Shown piece by piece: positions 1-12,672 of a DNA stretch of 64,000 nucleotides. The DNA is from Auanema rhodensis. Taxonomy: Eukaryota > Nematoda > Chromadorea > Rhabditida > Rhabditidae. The notes under the pieces are model-generated. The model saw nothing but the letters and a program-made list of their open reading frames with translations, was not told the DNA's origin and made no database searches. The DNA is taken from contig CAXKVF010000087.1 in assembly GCA_964057225.1 (NCBI GenBank), forward strand, positions 62,001 to 126,000. The letters are read 5' to 3'. Position 1 is the stretch's first letter, and each line of letters starts with the position of its first letter. A program made the translations under genes and the position numbers.

Positions 1-193
1 CCATGTCCATATTAGTCGAAAAACAAATTTTTATTGATATTGGTGCATGGTAACCATGACTTTGAAATTTACGTGAACTTTAATTTATGCTAATTAAATG
101 TACACGTGATGTGCACTTGGTATGTAACTCGCTTCACGTGAAAGATAAAGAGATGCGCTTTTCAAAATTAGATTCCCCATGTCCATATTAGTC

Positions 194-209
194 TAAAAAC
201 AAATTTTTA
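194..209. repeat. A/T-tract inverted repeat within the monomer
   Basis: TAAAAA and TTTTTA form perfect 6-bp inverted arms around a CAAA loop. The element is present in nearly every unit at p18-33. Runs of A and T of this kind can bend DNA and affect nucleosome placement; whether they do so here is inference. A rare A-to-G change near the loop (AACGAATTT) marks one monomer subtype, for example at 12697, 13577, 22025, 41913, 45785 and 50009. Confidence 0.8.
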
Positions 210-220
210 TTGATATTGGT

Positions 221-235
221 TCATGGTAACCATGA
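221..235. repeat. TCATGGT-A-ACCATGA dyad within the monomer
   Basis: This is a near-perfect palindrome with a one-base centre and contains GGTAACC. In GGTTC- and GCTTC-type units the arms are 7 bp. In GGTGC-type units the p45 T-to-G change shortens them to 6 bp. Two recurring substitutions break the right arm: ACCGTG (p56, for example 13256, 25928 and 29800) and ACCACG (p57, for example 41943 and 45817). Confidence 0.85.
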
Positions 236-246
236 CTTTGAAATTT

Positions 247-316
247 ACGTGAACTTTAATTTATGCTAATTAAATGTACACGTGATGTGCACTTGGTATG
301 TAACTCGCTTCACGTG
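247..316. repeat. Three ACGTGA hexamers at 32-33 bp spacing
   Basis: ACGTGA starts at 247, 280 and 312 of this reference unit (p71, p104, p136), about three helical turns apart each time. The second and third are part of full CACGTG palindromes (279-284 and 311-316). CACGTG is the core bound by many bHLH and bZIP proteins in eukaryotes. No binding is shown here. Sequence outside the hexamers is only weakly alike between the three, so an ancestral 33-bp subrepeat is possible but unproven. Confidence 0.7.
276..292. repeat. Imperfect dyad GTACAC / GTGCAC
   Basis: The arms GTACAC and GTGCAC flank GTGAT and are inverted complements with one mismatch. GTGCAC is itself a palindrome. Several subtypes damage this element: CACTTG (p106), GATGGGC (p112), TGCAATT (p116) and TTTAGACG (p96-99). 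It is therefore less conserved than the neighbouring TTCACGTGAA. Confidence 0.6.
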
Positions 317-318
317 AA
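309..318. repeat. Perfect palindrome TTCACGTGAA
   Basis: This is a ten-base perfect palindrome centred on CACGTG, at p133-142 of the unit. Reading through the window I found only two units that break it: CACGTAAAAG at about 13692 and CTTTACGTG at about 63250. The upstream CACGTG at p103 is lost in dozens of units. The near-invariance is an observation by eye; a protein-binding role would be inference. Confidence 0.8.
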
Positions 319-1584
319 AGATAAAGAGATGCGGTTTTCAAAATTAGATTCCCCATGTCCATATTAGTCTAAAAACAAATTTTTATTGATATTGGTTCAT
401 GGTAACCATGACTTTGAAATTTACGTGAACTTTAATTTATGCTAATTAAATGTACACGTGATGTGCACTTGGTATGTAACTCGCTTCACGTGAAAGTTAA
501 AGAGATGCGGTTTTCAAAATTAGATTCCCCATGTCCATATTAGTCTAAAAACAAATTTTTATTGATATTGGTGCATGGTAACCATGACTTTGAAATTTAC
601 GTGAACTTTAATTTATGCTAATTAAATGTACACGTGATGTGCACTTGGTATGTAACTCGCTTCACGTGAAAGATAAAGAGATGCGGTTTTCAAAATTAGA
701 TTCCCCATGTCCATATTAGTTTAAAAACAAATTTTTATTGATATTGGTGCATGGTAACCATGACTTTGAAATTTACGTGAACTTTAATTTATGCTAATTA
801 AATGTACACGTGATGTGCACTTGGTATGTAACTCGCTTCACGTGAAAGATAAAGAGATGCGGTTTTCAAAATTAGATTCCCCATGTCCATATTAGTCTAA
901 AAACAAATTTTTATTGATATTGGTTCATGGTAACCATGACTTTGAAATTTACATGAACTTTAATTTATGCTAATTAAATGTACACGTGATGTGCACTTGG
1001 TATGTAACTCGCTTCACGTGAAAGATAAAGAGATGCGATTTTCAAAATTAGATTCCCTATGTCCATATTAGTCTAAAAACAAATTTTTATTGATATTGGT
1101 GCATGGTAACCATGACTTTGAAAGTTACGTGAACTTTAATTTATGCTAATTAAATGTACACGTGATGTGCACTTGGTATGTAACTCGCTTCACGTGAAAG
1201 ATAAAGAGATGCGGTTTTCAAAATTAGATTCCCCATGTCCATATTAGTCTAAAAACAAATTTTTATTGATATTGGTTCATGGTAACCATGACTTTGAAAT
1301 TTACGTGAACTTTAATTTATGCTAATTAAATGTACACGTGATGTGCACTTGATATGTAACTCGCTTCACGTGAAAGATAAAGAGATGCGGTTTTCAAAAT
1401 TAGATTCCCCATGTCCATATTAGTCTAAAAACAAATTTTTATTGATATTGGTGCATGGTAACCATGACTTTGAAATTTACGTGAACTTTAATTTATGCTA
1501 ATTAAATGTACACGTGATGTGCACTTGGTATGTAACTCGCTTCACGTGAAAGATGAAGAGATGCGGTTTTCAAAATTAGATTCC

Positions 1585-2992
1585 CCATGTCCATATTAGT
1601 CTAAAAACAAATTTTTATTGACATTGGTGCATGGTAACCATGACTTTGAAATTTACGTGAACTTTAATTTATGCTAATTAAATGTACACGTGATGTGCAC
1701 TTGGTATGTAACTCGCTTCACGTGAAAGATAAAGAGATGCGGTTTTCAAAATTAGATTCCCCATGTCCATATTAGTCTAAAAACAAATTTTTATTGATAT
1801 TGGTGCATGGTAACCATGACTTTGAAATTTACGTGAACTTTAATTTATGCTAATTAAATGTACACGTGATGTGCACTTGGTATGTAACTCGCTTCACGTG
1901 AAAGATGAAGAGATGCGGTTTTCAAAATTAGATTCCCCATGTCCATATTAGTCTAAAAACAAATTTTTATTGATATTGGTGCATGGTAACCATGACTTTG
2001 AAATTTACGTGAACTTTAATTTATGCTAATTAAATGTACACGTGATGTGCACTTGGTATGTAACTCGCTTCACGTGAAAGATGAAGAGATGCGGTTTTCA
2101 AAATTAGATTCCCCATGTCCATATTAGTCTAAAAACAAATTTTTATTGACATTGGTGCATGGTAACCATGACTTTGAAATTTACGTGAACTTTAATTTAT
2201 GCTAATTAAATGTACACGTGATGTGCACTTGGTATGTAACTCGCTTCACGTGAAAGATAAAGAGATGCGGTTTTCAAAATTAGATTCCCCATGTCCATAT
2301 TAGTCTAAAAACAAATTTTTATTGATATTGGTGCATGGTAACCATGACTTTGAAATTTACGTGAACTTTAATTTATGCTAATTAAATGTACACGTGATGT
2401 GCACTTGGTATGTAACTCGCTTCACGTGAAAGATGAAGAGATGCGGTTTTCAAAATTAGATTCCCCATGTCCATATTAGTCTAAAAACAAATTTTTATTG
2501 ATATTGGTGCATGGTAACCATGACTTTGAAATTTACGTGAACTTTAATTTATGCTAATTAAATGTACACGTGATGTGCACTTGGTATGTAACTCGCTTCA
2601 CGTGAAAGATGAAGAGATGCGGTTTTCAAAATTAGATTCCCCATGTCCATATTAGTCTAAAAACAAATTTTTATAGACATTGGTGCATGGTAACCATGAC
2701 TTTGAAATTTACGTGAACTTTAATTTATGCTAATTAAATGTACACGTGATGTGCACTTGGTATGTAACTCGCTTCACGTGAAAGATAAAGAGATGCGGTT
2801 TTCAAAATTAGATTCCCCATGTCCATATTAGTCTAAAAACAAATTTTTATTGATATTGGTGCATGGTAACCATGACTTTGAAATTTACGTGAACTTTAAT
2901 TTATGCTAATTAAATGTACACGTGATGTGCACTTGGTATGTAACTCGCTTCACGTGAAAGATGAAGTGTTGCGGTTTTCAAAATTAGATTCC
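1585..2992 (+). repeat. Three-monomer (528-bp) higher-order repeat
   Basis: One GACATT unit with GATAAAG is followed by two GATATT units with GATGAAG. The pattern is seen at 1585-2112 and 2113-2640, then partially at 2641-2992. The diagnostic C falls at 1622, 2150 and 2678, exactly 528 bp apart. The third copy has an extra T-to-A change (TATAGACATT) and an altered GATGAAGTGTTG, and the pattern then breaks at 2993. Confidence 0.85.
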
Positions 2993-4576
2993 CCATGTCC
3001 ATATTAGTCTAAAAACAAATTTTTATTGACATTGGTGCATGGTAACCATGACTTTGAAATTTACGTGAACTTTAATTTATGCTAATTAAATGTACACGTG
3101 ATGTGCACTTGGTATGTAACTCGCTTCACGTGAAAGATAAAGAGATGCGGTTTTCAAAATTAGATTCCCCATGTCCATATTAGTCTAAAAACAAATTTTT
3201 ATTGATATTGGTTCATGGTAACCATGACTTTGAAATTTACGTGAACTTTAATTTATGCTAATTAAATGTACACGTGATGTGCACTTGGTATGTAACTCGC
3301 TTCACGTGAAAGATAAAGAGATGCGGTTTTCAAAATTAGATTCCCCATGTCCATATTAGTCTAAAAACAAATTTTTATTGATATTTGTTCATGGTAACCA
3401 TGACTTTGAAATTTACGTGAACTTTAATTTATGCTAATTGAATGTACACGTGATGTGCACTTGGTATGTAACTCGCTTCACGTGAAAGATAAAGAGATGC
3501 GGTTTTCAAAATTAGATTCCCCATGTCCATATTAGTCTAAAAACAAATTTTTATTGATATTGGTTCATGGTAACCATGACTTTGAAATTTACGTGAACTT
3601 TAATTTATGCTAATTAAATGTACACGTGATGTGCACTTGGTATGTAACTCGCTTCACGTGAAAGATAAAGAGATGCGGTTTTCAAAATTAGATTCCCCAT
3701 GTCCATATTAGTCTAAAAACAAATTTTTATTGATATTGGTGCATGGTAACCATGACTTTGAAATTTACGTGAACTTTAATTTATGCTAATTAAATGTACA
3801 CGTGATGTGCACTTGGTATGTAACTCGCTTCACGTGAAAGATAAAGAGATGCGGTTTTCAAAATTAGATTCCCCATGTCCATATTAGTCTAAAAACAAAT
3901 TTTTATTGATATTGGTTCATGGTAACCATGACTTTGAAATTTACGTGAACTTTAATTTATGCTAATTAAATGTACACGTGATGTGCACTTGGTATGTAAC
4001 TCGCTTCACGTGAAAGATAAAGAGATGCGGTTTTCAAAATTAGATTCCCCATGTCCATATTAGTCTAAAAACAAATTTTTATTGATATTGGTTCATGGTA
4101 ACCATGACTTTGAAATTTACGTGAACTTTAATTTATGCTAATTAAATGTACACGTGATGTGCACTTGGTATGTAACTCGCTTCACGTGAAAGATAAAGAG
4201 ATGCGGTTTTCAAAATTAGATTCCCCATGTCCATATTAGTCTAAAAACAAATTTTTATTGATATTGGTTCATGGTAACCATGACTTTGAAATTTACGTGA
4301 ACTTTAATTTATGCTAATTAAATGTACACGTGATGTGCACTTGGTATGTAACTCGCTTCACGTGAAAGATAAAGAGATGCGGTTTTCAAAATTAGATTCC
4401 CCATGTCCATATTAGTCTAAAAACAAATTTTTATTGATATTGGTGCATGGTAACCATGACTTTGAAATTTACGTGAACTTTAATTTATGCTAATTAAATG
4501 TACACGTGATGTGCACTTGGAATGTAACTCGCTTCACGTGAAAGATGAAGAGATGCGGTTTTCAAAATTAGATTCC

Positions 4577-6864
4577 CCATGTCCATATTAGTCTAAAAAC
4601 AAATTTTTATTGACATTGGTGCATGGTAACCATGACTTTGAAATTTACGTGAACTTTAATTTATGCTAATTAAATGTACACGTGATGTGCACTTGGTATG
4701 TAACTCGCTTCACGTGAAAGATAAAGAGATGCGGTTTTCAAAATTAGATTCCCCATGTCCATATTAGTCTAAAAACAAATTTTTATTGATATTGGTGCAT
4801 GGTAACCATGACTTTGAAATTTACGTGAACTTTAATTTATGCTAATTAAATGTACACGTGATGTGCACTTGGTATGTAACTCGCTTCACGTGAAAGATGA
4901 AGAGATGCGGTTTTCAAAATTAGATTCCCCATGTCCATATTAGTCTAAAAACAAATTTTTATTGATATTGGTGCATGGTAACCATGACTTTGAAATTTAC
5001 GTGAACTTTAATTTATGCTAATTAAATGTACACGTGATGGGCACTTGGTATGTAACTCGCTTCACGTGAAAGATAAAGAGATGCGGTTTTCAAAATTAGA
5101 TTCCCCATGTCCATATTAGTCTAAAAACAAATTTTTATTGATATTGGTTCATGGTAACCATGACTTTGAAATTTACGTGAACTTTAATTTATGCTAATTA
5201 AATGTACACGTGATGTGCACTTGGTATGTAACTCGCTTCACGTGAAAGATAAAGAGATGCGGTTTTCAAAATTAGATTCCCCATGTCCATATTAGTCTAA
5301 AAACAAATTTTTATTGATATTGGTGCATGGTAACCATGACTTTGAAATTTACGTGAACTTTAATTTATGCTAATTAAATGTACACGTGATGTGCACTTGG
5401 AATGTAACTCGCTTCACGTGAAAGATGAAGAGATGCGGTTTTCAAAATTAGATTCCCCATGTCCATATTAGTCTAAAAACAAATTTTTATTGACATTGGT
5501 GCATGGTAACCATGACTTTGAAATTTACGTGAACTTTAATTTATGCTAATTAAATGTACACGTGATGTGCACTTGGTATGTAACTCGCTTCACGTGAAAG
5601 ATAAAGAGATGCGGTTTTCAAAATTAGATTCCCCATGTCCATATTAGTCTAAAAACAAATTTTTATTGATATTGGTGCATGGTAACCATGACTTTGAAAT
5701 TTACGTGAACTTTAATTTATGCTAATTAAATGTACACGTGATGTGCACTTGGTATGTAACTCGCTTCACGTGAAAGATGAAGAGATGCGGTTTTCAAAAT
5801 TAGATTCCCCATGTCCATATTAGTCTAAAAACAAATTTTTATTGATATTGGTGCATGGTAACCATGACTTTGAAATTTACGTGAACTTTAATTTATGCTA
5901 ATTAAATGTACACGTGATGTGCACTTGGTATGTAACTCGCTTCACGTGAAAGATGAAGAGATGCGGTTTTCAAAATTAGATTCCCCATGTCCATATTAGT
6001 CTAAAAACAAATTTTTATTGACATTGGTGCATGGTAACCATGACTTTGAAATTTACGTGAACTTTAATTTATGCTAATTAAATGTACACGTGATGTGCAC
6101 TTGGTATGTAACTCGCTTCACGTGAAAGATGAAGAGATGCGGTTTTCAAAATTAGATTCCCCATGTCCATATTAGTCTAAAAACAAATTTTTATTGACAT
6201 TGGTGCATGGTAACCATGACTTTGAAATTTACGTGAACTTTAATTTATGCTAATTAAATGTACACGTGATGTGCACTTGGTATGTAACTCGCTTCACGTG
6301 AAAGATAAAGAGATGCGGTTTTCAAAATTAGATTCCCCATGTCCATATTAGTCTAAAAACAAATTTTTATTGATATTGGTGCATGGTAACCATGACTTTG
6401 AAATTTACGTGAACTTTAATTTATGCTAATTAAATGTACACGTGATGTGCACTTGGTATGTAACTCGCTTCACGTGAAAGATAAAGAGATGCGGTTTTCA
6501 AAATTAGATTCCCCATGTCCATATTAGTCTAAAAACAAATTTTTATTGATATTGGTGCATGGTAACCATGACTTTGAAATTTACGTGAACTTTAATTTAT
6601 GCTAATTAAATGTACACGTGATGTGCACTTGGTATGTAACTCGCTTCACGTGAAAGATAAGGAGATGCGGTTTTCAAAATTAGATTCCCCATGTCCATAT
6701 TAGTCTAAAAACAAATTTTTATTGATATTGGTGCATGGTAACCATGACTTTGAAATTTACGTGAACTTTAATTTATGCTAATTAAATGTACACGTGATGG
6801 GCACTTGGTATGTAACTCGCTTCACGTGAAAGATAAAGAGATGCGGTTTTCAAAATTAGATTCC
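4577..6864 (+). repeat. Segmental duplication within the array, copy 1 (13 monomers)
   Basis: The succession of marks in this block recurs downstream at +3168 bp: GACATT 4614, GATGGGC 5040, GGAATG 5401, GACATT 5494, 6022 and 6198. Two later marks recur at +3344 bp: GATAAGGAG 6661 and GATGGGC 6800. The second copy (7745-10208) therefore gained one monomer between 9366 and 10005. Within this copy the GGAATG mark also repeats an upstream one at 4521, exactly 880 bp away. Confidence 0.8.
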
Positions 6865-7744
6865 CCATGTCCATATTAGTCTAAAAACAAATTTTTATTG
6901 ATATTGGTTCATGGTAACCATGACTTTGAAATTTACGTGAACTTTAATTTATGCTAATTAAATGTACACGTGATGGGCACTTGGTATGTAACTCGCTTCA
7001 CGTGAAAGATAAAGAGATGCGGTTTTCAAAATTAGATTCCCCATGTCCATATTAGTCTAAAAACAAATTTTTATTGATATTGGTGCATGGTAACCATGAC
7101 TTTGAAATTTACGTGAACTTTAATTTATGCTAATTAAATGTACACGTGATGTGCACTTGGTATGTAACTCGCTTCACGTGAAAGATAAAGAGATGCGGTT
7201 TTCAAAATTAGATTCCCCATGTCCATATTAGTCTAAAAACAAATTTTTATTGATATTGGTGCATGGTAACCATGACTTTGAAATTTACGTGAACTTTAAT
7301 TTATGCTAATTAAATGTACACGTGATGTGCACTTGGTATGTAACTCGCTTCACGTGAAAGATGAAGAGATGCGGTTTTCAAAATTAGATTCCCCATGTCC
7401 ATATTAGTCTAAAAACAAATTTTTATTGATATTGGTGCATGGTAACCATGACTTTGAAATTTACGTGAACTTTAATTTATGCTAATTAAATGTACACGTG
7501 ATGTGCACTTGGTATGTAACTCGCTTCACGTGAAAGATGAAGAGATGCGGTTTTCAAAATTAGATTCCCCATGTCCATATTAGTCTAAAAACAAATTTTT
7601 ATAGACATTGGTGCATGGTAACCATGACTTTGAAATTTACGTGAACTTTAATTTATGCTAATTAAATGTACACGTGATGTGCACTTGGTATGTAACTCGC
7701 TTCACGTGAAAGATGAAGAGATGCGGTTTTCAAAATTAGATTCC

Positions 7745-10208
7745 CCATGTCCATATTAGTCTAAAAACAAATTTTTATTGACATTGGTGCATGGTAACCA
7801 TGACTTTGAAATTTACGTGAACTTTAATTTATGCTAATTAAATGTACACGTGATGTGCACTTGGTATGTAACTCGCTTCACGTGAAAGATAAAGAGATGC
7901 GGTTTTCAAAATTAGATTCCCCATGTCCATATTAGTCTAAAAACAAATTTTTATTGATATTGGTGCATGGTAACCATGACTTTGAAATTTACGTGAACTT
8001 CAATTTATGCTAATTAAATGTACACGTGATGTGCACTTGGTATGTAACTCGCTTCACGTGAAAGATGAAGAGATGCGGTTTTCAAAATTAGATTCCCCAT
8101 GTCCATATTAGTCTAAAAACAAATTTTTATTGATATTGGTGCATGGTAACCATGACTTTGAAATTTACGTGAACTTTAATTTATGCTAATTAAATGTACA
8201 CGTGATGGGCACTTGGTATGTAACTCGCTTCACGTGAAAGATAAAGAGATGCGGTTTTCAAAATTAGATTCCCCATGTCCATATTAGTCTAAAAACAAAT
8301 TTTTATTGATATTGGTTCATGGTAACCATGACTTTGAAATTTACGTGAACTTTAATTTATGCTAATTAAATGTACACGTGATGTGCACTTGGTATGTAAC
8401 TCGCTTCACGTGAAAGATAAAGAGATGCGGTTTTCACAATTAGATTCCCCATGTCCATATTAGTCTAAAAACAAATTTTTATTGATATTGGTGCATGGTA
8501 ACCATGACTTTGAAATTTACGTGAACTTTAATTTATGCTAATTAAATGTACACGTGATGTGCACTTGGAATGTAACTCGCTTCACGTGAAAGATGAAGAG
8601 ATGCGGTTTTCAAAATTAGATTCCCCATGTCCATATTAGTCTAAAAACAAATTTTTATTGACATTGGTGCATGGTAACCATGACTTTGAAATTTACGTGA
8701 ACTTTAATTTATGCTAATTAAATGTACACGTGATGTGCACTTGGTATGTAACTCGCTTCACGTGAAAGATAAAGAGATGCGGTTTTCAAAATTAGATTCC
8801 CCATGTCCATATTAGTCTAAAAACAAATTTTTATTGATATTGGTGCATGGTAACCATGACTTTGAAATTTACGTGAACTTTAATTTATGCTAATTAAATG
8901 TACACGTGATGTGCACTTGGTATGTAACTCGCTTCACGTGAAAGATGAAGAGATGCGGTTTTCAAAATTAGATTCCCCATGTCCATATTAGTCTAAAAAC
9001 AAATTTTTATTGATATTGGTGCATGGTAACCATGACTTTGAAATTTACGTGAACTTTAATTTATGCTAATTAAATGTACACGTGATGTGCACTTGGTATG
9101 TAACTCGCTTCACGTGAAAGATGAAGAGATGCGGTTTTCAAAATTAGATTCCCCATGTCCATATTAGTCTAAAAACAAATTTTTATTGACATTGGTGCAT
9201 GGTAACCATGACTTTGAAATTTACGTGAACTTTAATTTATGCTAATTAAATGTACACGTGATGTGCACTTGGTATGTAACTCGCTTCACGTGAAAGATGA
9301 AGAGATGCGGTTTTCAAAATTAGATTCCCCATGTCCATATTAGTCTAAAAACAAATTTTTATTGACATTGGTGCATGGTAACCATGACTTTGAAATTTAC
9401 GTGAACTTTAATTTATGCTAATTAAATGTACACGTGATGTGCACTTGGTATGTAACTCGCTTCACGTGAAAGATAAAGAGATGCGGTTTTCAAAATTAGA
9501 TTCCCCATGTCCATATTAGTCTAAAAACAAATTTTTATTGATATTGGTGCATGGTAACCATGACTTTGAAATTTACGTGAACTTTAATTTATGCTAATTA
9601 AATGTACACGTGATGTGCACTTGGTATGTAACTCGCTTCACGTGAAAGATAAAGAGATGCGGTTTTCAAAATTAGATTCCCCATGTCCATATTAGTCTAA
9701 AAACAAATTTTTATTGATATTGGTGCATGGTAACCATGACTTTGAAATTTACGTGAACTTTAATTTATGCTAATTAAATGTACACGTGATGTGCACTTGG
9801 TATGTAACTCGCTTCACGTGAAAGATGAAGAGATGCGGTTTTCAAAATTAGATTCCCCATGTCCATATTAGTCTAAAAACAAATTTTTATTGATATTGGT
9901 GCATGGTAACCATGACTTTGAAATTTACGTGAACTTTAATTTATGCTAATTAAATGTACACGTGATGTGCACTTGGTATGTAACTCGCTTCACGTGAAAG
10001 ATAAGGAGATGCGGTTTTCAAAATTAGATTCCCCATGTCCATATTAGTCTAAAAACAAATTTTTATTGATATTGGTGCATGGTAACCATGACTTTGAAAT
10101 TTACGTGAACTTTAATTTATGCTAATTAAATGTACACGTGATGGGCACTTGGTATGTAACTCGCTTCACGTGAAAGATAAAGAGATGCGGTTTTCAAAAT
10201 TAGATTCC
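7745..10208 (+). repeat. Segmental duplication within the array, copy 2 (14 monomers)
   Basis: Marks match copy 1 at 7782, 8208, 8569, 8662, 9190 and 9366 (offset 3168) and at 10005 and 10144 (offset 3344). Private changes are CTTCAATTT near 8000 and TTTTCACAATT near 8437. A further GATAAGGAG unit at 10709, four monomers past 10005, shows that smaller duplications continued afterwards. Confidence 0.8.
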
Positions 10209-12672
10209 CCATGTCCATATTAGTCTAAAAACAAATTTTTATTGATATTGGTTCATGGTAACCATGACTTTGAAATTTACGTGAACTTTAATTTATGCTA
10301 ATTAAATGTACACGTGATGTGCACTTGGTATGTAACTCGCTTCACGTGAAAGATAAAGAGATGCGGTTTTCAAAATTAGATTCCCCATGTCCATATTAGT
10401 CTAAAAACAAATTTTTATTGATATTGGTTCATGGTAACCATGACTTTGAAATTTACGTGAACTTTAATTTATGCTAATTAAATGTACACGTGATGTGCAC
10501 TTGGTATGTAACTCGCTTCACGTGAAAGATAAAGAGATGCGGTTTTCAAAATTAGATTCCCCATGTCCATATTAGTCTAAAAACAAATTTTTATTGATAT
10601 TGGTGCATGGTAACCATGACTTTGAAATTTACGTGAACTTTAATTTATGCTAATTAAATGTACACGTGATGTGCACTTGGTATGTAACTCGCTTCACGTG
10701 AAAGATAAGGAGATGCGGTTTTCAAAATTAGATTCCCCATGTCCATATTAGTCTAAAAACAAATTTTTATTGATATTGGTGCATGGTAACCATGACTTTG
10801 AAATTTACGTGAACTTTAATTTATGCTAATTAAATGTACACGTGATGGGCACTTGGTATGTAACTCGCTTCACGTGAAAGATAAAGAGATGCGGTTTTCA
10901 AAATTAGATTCCCCATGTCCATATTAGTCTAAAAACAAATTTTTATTGATATTGGTTCATGGTAACCATGACTTTGAAATTTACGTGAACTTTAATTTAT
11001 GCTAATTAAATGTACACGTGATGGGCACTTGGTATGTAACTCGCTTCACGTGAAAGATAAAGAGATGCGGTTTTCAAAATTAGATTCCCCATGTCCATAT
11101 TAGTCTAAAAACAAATTTTTATTGATATTGGTGCATGGTAACCATGACTTTGAAATTTACGTGAACTTTAATTTATGCTAATTAAATGTACACGTGATGT
11201 GCACTTGGTATGTAACTCGCTTCACGTGAAAGATAAAGAGATGCGGTTTTTGAAATTAGATTCCCCATGTCCATATTAGTCTAAAAACAAATTTTTATTG
11301 ATATTGGTTCATGGTAACCATGACTTTGAAATTTACGTGAACTTTAATTTATGCTAATTAAATTTAGACGTGATGTGCACTTGGTATGTAACTCGCTTCA
11401 CGTGAAAGATAAAGAGATGCGGTTTTCGAAATTAGATTCCCCATGTCCATATTAGTCTAAAAACAAATTTTTATTGATATTGGTGCATGGTAACCATGAC
11501 TTTGAAATTTACGTGAACTTTAATTTATGCTAATTAAATGTACACGTGATGTGCACTTGGTATGTAACTCGCTTCACGTGAAAGATAAAGAGATGCGGTT
11601 TTCAAAATTAGATTCCCCATGTCCATATTAGTCTAAAAACAAATTTTTATTGATATTGGTGCATGGTAACCATGACTTTGAAATTTACGTGAACTTTAAT
11701 TTATGCTAATTAAATGTACACGTGATGTGCACTTGGTATGTAACTCGCTTCACGTGAAAGATGAAGAGATGCGGTTTTTAAAATTAGATTCCCCATGTCC
11801 ATATTAGTCTAAAAACAAATTTTTATTGATATTGGTTCATGGTAACCATGACTTTGAAATTTACGTGAACTTTAATTTATGCTAATTAAATGTACACGTG
11901 ATGTGCACTTGGTATGTAACTCGCTTCACGTGAAAGATGAAGAGATGCGGTTTTTAAAATTAGATTCCCCATGTCCATATTAGTCTAAAAACAAATTTTT
12001 ATTGATATTGGTTCATGGTAACCATGACTTTGAAATTTACGTGAACTTTAATTTATGCTAATTAAATTTAGACGTGATGTGCACTTGGTATGTAACTCGC
12101 TTCACGTGAAAGATAAAGAGATGCGGTTTTCGAAATTAGATTCCCCATGTCCATATTAGTCTAAAAACAAATTTTTATTGATATTGGTGCATGGTAACCA
12201 TGACTTTGAAGTTTACGTGAACTTTAATTTATGCTAATTAAATGTACACTTGATGTGCACTTGGTATGTAACTCGCTTCACGTGAAAGATAAAGAGATGC
12301 GGTTTTCAAAATTAGATTCCCCATGTCCATATTAGTCTAAAAACAAATTTTTATTGATATTGGTGCATGGTAACCATGACTTTGAAATTTACGTGAACTT
12401 TAATTTATGCTAATTAAATGTACACGTGATGTGCACTTGGTATGTAACTCGCTTCACGTGAAAGATAAAGAGATGCGGTTTTCAAAATTAGATTCCCCAT
12501 GTCCATATTAGTCTAAAAACAAATTTTTATTGATATTGGTGCATGGTAACCATGACTTTGAAATTTACGTGAACTTTAATTTATGCTAATTAAATGTACA
12601 CGTGATGTGCACTTGGTATGTAACTCGCTTCACGTGAAAGATAAAGAGATGCGGTTTTCAAAATTAGATTTC

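Larger units (their letters stand above)
177..352 (+). repeat. Representative 176-bp monomer (GGTTC type)
   Basis: This unit is used as the reference for positions p1-p176 (p = coordinate minus 176). In order it has CCATGTCC (p1-8), an A/T-tract dyad (p18-33), a CATGGTAACCATG dyad (p46-58), a first ACGTGA (p71), an AT-rich TAATTAAA stretch (p91-98), a CACGTG box (p103-108), GTGCAC (p111-116), a second CACGTG inside TTCACGTGAA (p133-142), GATGCGG (p152-158) and GATTCC at the end. The commonest difference between units is p45. It is T here (GGTTC) and G in the other major type (GGTGC). From about 21.7 kb a third type has C at p43 with T at p45 (GCTTC). Because 176 is not a multiple of 3, the reading frame shifts at each unit. 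Confidence 0.95.

Noticed and set aside
241-252. Yeast-type replication origin core in AATTTACGTGAA
   Set aside because: Two or more mismatches to the consensus within the core, and the same AT-rich sequence recurs hundreds of times. No other origin feature is visible.
279-316. CACGTG boxes as gene promoters
   Set aside because: There is no downstream gene, TATA element or unique sequence. The boxes recur in every monomer, so they are reported as repeat-borne motifs only.
309-334. CENP-B box
   Set aside because: The TTCACGTGAAAGATAAAG region lacks the required TTCG...A..CGGG core. The rare GCGGG at about 48557 is a single private mutation.
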